Positions 59,238 to 64,000 of a DNA stretch of 64,000 bases are shown in pieces. Source of the DNA: Albifimbria verrucaria. Its lineage: Eukaryota > Ascomycota > Sordariomycetes > Hypocreales > Stachybotryaceae. The notes below the pieces were generated by a model. That model was given only the letters and a program-made list of their open reading frames with translations. It was not told the origin of the DNA and ran no database searches. A program made the position numbers and the translations under genes. Position 1 is the first letter of the stretch; every line of letters begins with the position of its first letter. The DNA lies in the NCBI GenBank assembly GCA_020081605.1, contig JAHREC010000018.1, positions 62,001-126,000 of the forward strand, written 5' to 3'.

Positions 59238-59903
59238 TTAGTCCACGTCGGTATGTCTTTGCGGCGGCCAACAACCTTCCATGGGCACGACGTCGTTGTA
59301 GATAGCATTAAAGTCGTGATCGGGAAAATGCCGATTATAGGAGTATACCCAGAGCTTGTCTGGGTTGCGGGCGGCAGCAGCGATGATGTTACACGGTGCG
59401 AGCTGCTTTTCCAAATTGAAGCTGGCCAGCGTTAGGAAGCTTCGGGCGTTGATGGATATTGAAGCAACCCACTGCGGATCGCCACCCAGGTCCTGGATAA
59501 TCCAGTAGCGGGCTTGATCCAAGGATAGTGATGTCAATTTCATGTCTACCCAAGTTCTGCCGGGCCTTTTACAGGCAACCCAACATACTTGTGGTATCAC
59601 GTTTTCCATGTTCCAGTGAAACCCGTGCTTCATCAAAGTAGGAAGATCCTTGGCGAAAAGACACAGACTGGCGATATAGTCAGGGGTCTGAAGTTCCAGA
59701 GGAGCGGTAAAGCCCTCGGGGACGAAGTATTGCATCATTGTCCAGCAGGACGTCAGGTCATTGAAAGGACACTCTACTGGTATGGGCCACGCAGACGATG
59801 CGCCAGGAAGGGTGGGAGGGGCAGCAATGATGGTTTCAATGCTTGCCGACCTGGCTGACGTGATAGCGATCGAGGCTGCTGTGGAGCTTCTTGTGAATCC
59901 CAT
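59238..59903 (-). CDS. Hypothetical protein, 221 residues
   Basis: An uninterrupted frame from ATG 59903 to TAG/TGA at 59238. The N-terminal 40 residues are low-complexity and may not belong to the protein, so the start is uncertain; an initiator nearer the conserved-looking ECPFNDLTSCWTMMQYFVPE is possible. The body is rich in Trp and aromatic residues (LMKHGFHWNMENVIPQVCWV, LSLDQARYWIIQDLGGDPQW, ARNPDKLWVYSYNRHFPDHD), which argues for a folded globular protein. No signal peptide. I do not recognise it. The next frame at the 3' end stays open to about 59063, so a frameshift near the end is possible. Confidence 0.5.
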   Translation of the reverse strand: MGFTRSSTAASIAITSARSASIETIIAAPPTLPGASSAWPIPVECPFNDLTSCWTMMQYFVPEGFTAPLELQTPDYIASLCLFAKDLPTLMKHGFHWNMENVIPQVCWVACKRPGRTWVDMKLTSLSLDQARYWIIQDLGGDPQWVASISINARSFLTLASFNLEKQLAPCNIIAAAARNPDKLWVYSYNRHFPDHDFNAIYNDVVPMEGCWPPQRHTDVD

Positions 59904-60559
59904 TCGGTGTATGGCGGAGGCGGGTTTATTTTATCATCGCCCAAGCTGGCCTGATTCTGCGGCAGTGTGGCCAAAAGCCAAGCCCAAAAGCCCATATTGA
60001 ATCAAATGGAGCGATTGAGCGATTTAGTGATGATGTAGGGAATGACTGGCGAAGGCTCTATGTCAAAGGTGATGAAAGGCAAGCAAGTGATTAGCGAGTA
60101 GACGGGTGAGGCATGATTTTTATAGTCTTCGATATACGCACCTTGTTAGCCTTTGTAAATCTTACTTTAGACACGCTTTGAGTGCTGTAAGCACCTGGAG
60201 GGACAACAAGCATGTACTCAAGGTAAAGTGCCCTTAGTGGGACGAATTTGTATACAAATGCATTCTTTCTTTCAAAGCATGATTTTATCTCGTTTTTCTC
60301 CCTCTCCTCTTCTCTTCGCTTCTCCGCATCTTTTTGGCTTTAGCACACCCCTCTGATTCTACGCCCGGTTCACACCACCCGACTAAACGGATGCAAATGT
60401 CTTACGCATTCTCGTCCAACCAATGTAAAGAACAGAAGGAGGCAGCACGACGAAGAATAGATAGGTGATAGAAACATGAAGAGATAGTTATTGTATATTG
60501 ATGCTGCTCCAAAAACATAAAATTTCAACGCTTTGGATAAGTATTTATGCAAAAAACCA
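59904..60559. other. Intergenic
   Basis: No gene supported; the sequence near 60290-60320 is CT-rich and could belong to a promoter. Confidence 0.35.
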
Positions 60560-60935
60560 TTTCAATGTCACGTACTGCGGGCCAGATGAGGCTTTCGATA
60601 TTTTCCCAGACGTCCTGGCCCAAGCTGCCGTGTACGCCTACCCGGGAGGACCAGGTAGGACAGTCCACTCCTTGCAATTAAAAAGTGAATAAAACAAAAG
60701 ATCGGAAAGGAGCCCAGGTTAAGAAAAATCGCGATACCGACATCTGAGCCGATTGGCAGTTCAACACCGCCACTGGAAACAGCCCGCTCCAGTAGAATCG
60801 TTGGCTCTACTTCCAAGAAGGCGCCGTCATCACGGGACTCGACGAGTTAGATGCTGGTGTCATTGCTACCTATTCTGCTAATGGCGACGTCGCTGCCTCT
60901 ACGACCCCTTCGGCCATCTGTTGAGGAAATTGCAA
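60560..60935 (+). pseudogene. Fragment of an unrecognised secreted-type protein
   Basis: Two protein-like stretches: NVTYCGPDEAFDIFPDVLAQ with VYAYPGGPG at 60560-60652, then a possible intron, then DWQFNTATGNSPLQ, a TAG, and RWLYFQEGAVITGLDELDAG with ATYSANGDVAAST ending in TGA near 60925. The TAG follows CAG and may be a mutated codon. Composition (Gly, Thr, Asn, aromatic) is that of secreted fungal proteins. I do not know the family. Confidence 0.35.
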
Positions 60936-62125
60936 TATGCTTAGTTATTTCTAGCTACGTCCAACTTTTATTGCACTTGTCATATCAAATGGAACGACAG
61001 TATCACTTCAAGCCCTTGCGCTGTTCTGAGTAGCAGAGACCGGGGAAGTCTTGAGGCACATACCTGCATTGCTCCGAAGGCTGGCTCCTGCTAGAACAAA
61101 TCGGAACGGACCGATGATGCATGGGGAGGGATGCCGCATCCAGGCTAGCACTATAAGAATGGAACTATTGGTTTCCGGAACTATGCCGCCCAGCCCCTGT
61201 GGCCTCGTTCATTCCGCAGTCAGTCACTGTTCATGCCCCAGGAGCATGGATTAAATATGAAAACGTTGGCACTTCGAGCCCATCTTTATCTTTGGGTGTC
61301 TGCCGTTCCCCATGTCGATCCCTCAGTTGAGGCTTACAGGTAACCTCAGCCCCAGCCGAGCTGAAAGATTCAGTTGAGGGGAGAGTATGTTTTGCATATG
61401 GCCTTCTCCCAAATCATCATTGCTACACATTTCAGTCTCGCAGTCTCTACAAATAGGTATTAAATAGAGCAGTAGGGAAACTCGCAGGATGTTTCCTACT
61501 TCCTTGGGATTGGACAGCTGGTGAGCTGACATCTTCTACATTTTGGCCTAATTACTCTTGGCGACCGGAGACTTAGCAAGTCTCAACGGAATTGGGAGAC
61601 AGGTAATATACATAGGTTTTAGGGATGGGTTGCCTGGGTATTCCACGTTCCCTTGTCAGCTGTCCACATCAAGGCCGTCATCAGAGTTTTCCTCTTACGC
61701 GAACAATGCATATTCACCTGTGAGACTAGAATCACAGTGTTACATTCTTACTATCTGTGGTGCATCGAAATATGCAGGAAAGCAATATTGTCCGTTTCTA
61801 ACTGCGGAAGGCTAAGCGTTTCGTAGCACGTGGACGAACGGCCCGTATACGTTTCTGGATTAAGGCAGTCGTGATTTTGATCCTCTCTACCGTCGCCAAT
61901 TGGTTGGCTTTGACTCGCGCTGTCCAGTACGGGAAATGGGTACCCTCGGCTGGCAGGACCATGTTACGTTGCCTACCGGTCAGAAAGGCGAGACTGAAGA
62001 GTGGTTTTACGGCTGAACCTCCCTCACACCAAGTATAAAACTGGGTCATCCCGTCTGTTAGAACGGAGGTCGTTAGGTACAGCAACCGCCGATCTCTCAC
62101 TTCTTAGGACATTTACCTTTGCAGC
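60936..62125. other. Intergenic, minor coding-like debris
   Basis: Near 61215-61300 a frame reads VTVHAPGAWIKYENVG, protein-like but unassigned. Otherwise no features; the last 100 bases lead into the galactose oxidase gene. Confidence 0.3.
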
Positions 62126-64000
62126 ATGGCCGGTGGCTTTCGCTCTCTAGGCTTAAGCCTCTTGTTCCTCGTCGAGGGTGTTCTATCTCAGACCTTTCCG
62201 TATGCAAACATCATCAGCCGCACTGGCTGGACCGCTTCCGCCAGTAGCCAGCAGATCGGCAGTGAAGCATCCCGCGTGCTCGACGGTAATGGCACCACGC
62301 TCTGGCACAGCGTCTACAGCCCTACCGTTGCTAGCCTCCCCACACGCTGACAATTGATATGAAACAAACCAACGTTATCAACGGCATCTCGTATCATCCG
62401 CGTACTGACGGCAACAACAACGGAAACGTCTACAAGCACAGGATTGCCATCTCCAATGACGGCACGACCTTTACTAACGTAGCCAACGGCTACTATATTA
62501 AGGACGAAACGGTCAAGTATTCTTTTTCAGCACCACCACGGCTCGCTATGTTCGTCTTATTGTGGAGAGCGAGTTCAACGGCAACCAATTTGCCAGCGCG
62601 GCCGAGTTCAATGTTTACACTCCAGTGCCTGCTGTTCCGCTGGGTTCCTTCACTCCCCTCCCTCAAGCCAGGGCCGATGGGGCCAGACTATTGAGCTACC
62701 TATCACTCCCGCTGCTGCTTCAATCACAGCCGATAACAAGGTCGTGTTCTGGTCGTCCTACCGTCCTGACAATTACGGCAGCGCCGGCAATACTACCTGG
62801 ACTTCTACCTGGAACCCTATTAACAACGAGATTACCATCTTCGAGGTCACTAAACTTGCCCACAATATGTTTTGCCCCGGAATCTCCTCGATGCTGAAGG
62901 CGTCGTCGTCGTGACCGGTGGCAACGGTGCCGAGAAGACGAGCAAGTACCGTCCTGCTACCGGTGACTGGGTCGCAGCGCCTCTCATGCAGCGCCCTCGC
63001 GGCTACCAGTCCCAAACCACCATCGGAGACGGCCGTATCTTTGTTATCGGTGGCTCCTGGAGCGGTGGTCGAGGTAACAAGCATGGTGAAGTCTATGACC
63101 CTGTGACCAATGCCTGGACTAAGCGCGATGGCTGTGTCGTGGATCGTATCGTCACCGGTGATCGGGCTGGTATTTACCGCGCAGACAACCACGCTTGGCT
63201 ATTCGCCTGGAAGTCCAACTCCATCTTCAACGCCGGCCCCAGCAAAGCTATGACATGGTTTAATATTACCGGCAACGGAGCCTGGGCTAACGGCGGGAAC
63301 CGTGGCGCTGATGCCGATGCCATGTGCGCCACGGCCGCTATGTACGATGCCGGCGCCGGTTTGATTCTGTCTGCCGGCGGCTCACCACACTACGACTCGT
63401 CGGACGCGACCAAGAGCACGCACATTATCAAACTTAACAATGTTGGTGCCGTCGCGACGGTGACCAAGATTGCCAACATGACCTACGCTCGCGCCTTCGC
63501 CAACAGCGTGATTCTTCCAGATGGCAAGGTCTTTGTCGTCGGTGGCCAGGCCATCCCCAAGCCGTTCCAAGATACCACCGCTGCTATGCCCGCCGAGCTC
63601 TGGGACCCCGCTACCAACACCTGGACCGTCATGGCTCCTATTAACGTGCCGCGTGTATACCATAGCGTTGCCCTCCTTCTGCCTGATGCTACCGTTATTG
63701 CTGGCGGCGGTGGTCTCTGCGGAAAAGGCTGCAAGCAAAACCATCCCGACGTGCAGGTCTGGACTCCACCGTATCTGCTCAACTCCAACGGCAGCCTTAA
63801 GACCCGGCCCACCATCGTCACCGTTTCAGCTACCTCTCTCAAGCCTGGCGCGACAATCATTATTACTACTAACGAAGCCGCCACCTTTTCCCTGGTCCGT
63901 TACGGTGCGACCACGCACACCGTTAATACTGACCAGCGCCGCGTCAAGTTGACTACTACCAGTGTTGGAAATCAGCATACGGCTGTGTTACCGAGTGATG
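62126..64000 (+). pseudogene. Galactose oxidase-like copper radical oxidase (AA5), frameshifted 5' half, cut by window edge
   Basis: ATG 62126 starts a signal peptide (SLGLSLLFLVEGVLS). A discoidin/CBM32-like domain follows (WHSVYSP, ISYHPRTDGNNNG, YVRLIVESEFNG), then the seven-bladed propeller and the start of the C-terminal domain (RPTIVTVSATSLKPGA). Copper-site and cofactor residues are visible: Cys in MFCPGIS (62873-62875) and Tyr in RGYQ (63004-63006), which form the Cys-Tyr cofactor; the stacking Trp in GSWSGG (63058-63060); and the Tyr-His pair of RVYHS (63658-63663). The last His lies beyond the edge. Frame changes near 62338, 62525 (T run), 62671 and 62890 each fit a single lost base; from about 62893 the frame is open to the end. 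The family oxidises primary alcohols of galactose or other alcohols, releasing hydrogen peroxide. Confidence 0.88.

Overview
The window is nuclear DNA of a filamentous ascomycete (Pezizomycotina). Genes carry 50-100 base introns with GT-AG ends and CTNAC/CTAAC branch sites. Protein families are typical of that group: F-box, Rhodopsin-domain, CFEM/PTH11-like membrane proteins, cutinase, LaeA-like methyltransferase, galactose oxidase. Seven long A+T tracts have the base composition left by repeat-induced point mutation (RIP), with CpA and CpG almost absent. I cannot name the species.

Layout: 1-4.33 kb is a RIP-degraded tract. 5.4-6.5 kb holds a broken medium-chain reductase (minus). 7.55-8.4 kb holds the N-terminal part of an NRPS adenylation domain that grades into RIP-mutated DNA. 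8.6-11.3 and 12.2-13.4 kb are A+T islands, the first with a pair of direct repeats. 13.7-16.7 kb holds a broken cutinase and a broken F-box gene, followed by an A+T island to 17.6 kb. 18.4-19.9 kb is an intact six-exon Rhodopsin-domain membrane protein, then a small island with a dispersed repeat. 23.4-25.7 kb is a large broken membrane protein, 27.0-28.0 kb an intact heme-thiolate peroxidase, 30.6-31.6 kb an intact methyltransferase (minus). 33.2-34.4 kb is a short-chain dehydrogenase (minus), 35.3-37.2 kb a broken membrane/coiled-coil protein, 40.1-41.5 kb a family 2 glycosyltransferase, 42.9-44.0 kb a HAD hydrolase.

46-57.5 kb looks like remains of a secondary-metabolism locus: UbiA prenyltransferase (minus), truncated P450, siderophore-type esterase (minus), second truncated P450, and an apparently complete protein of the fungal alpha-ionylideneethane synthase (BcABA3-like) type. 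Two A+T islands (52.0-52.8 and 57.5-59.0 kb) lie in or beside it. The window ends inside a galactose oxidase-like gene (62.1 kb to the edge).

The most striking general property is that most multi-domain genes are broken by single-base frameshifts, and almost every one is a loss of one base (about 23 by my reading), several in homopolymers. Other genes nearby are clean. This is either a sequencing or assembly error pattern or real decay; a few in-frame stops (CAG to TAG, TGG to TAG) are of the kind RIP makes. Coordinates of frameshifts are approximate because they are inferred from where the conserved family motifs change frame.
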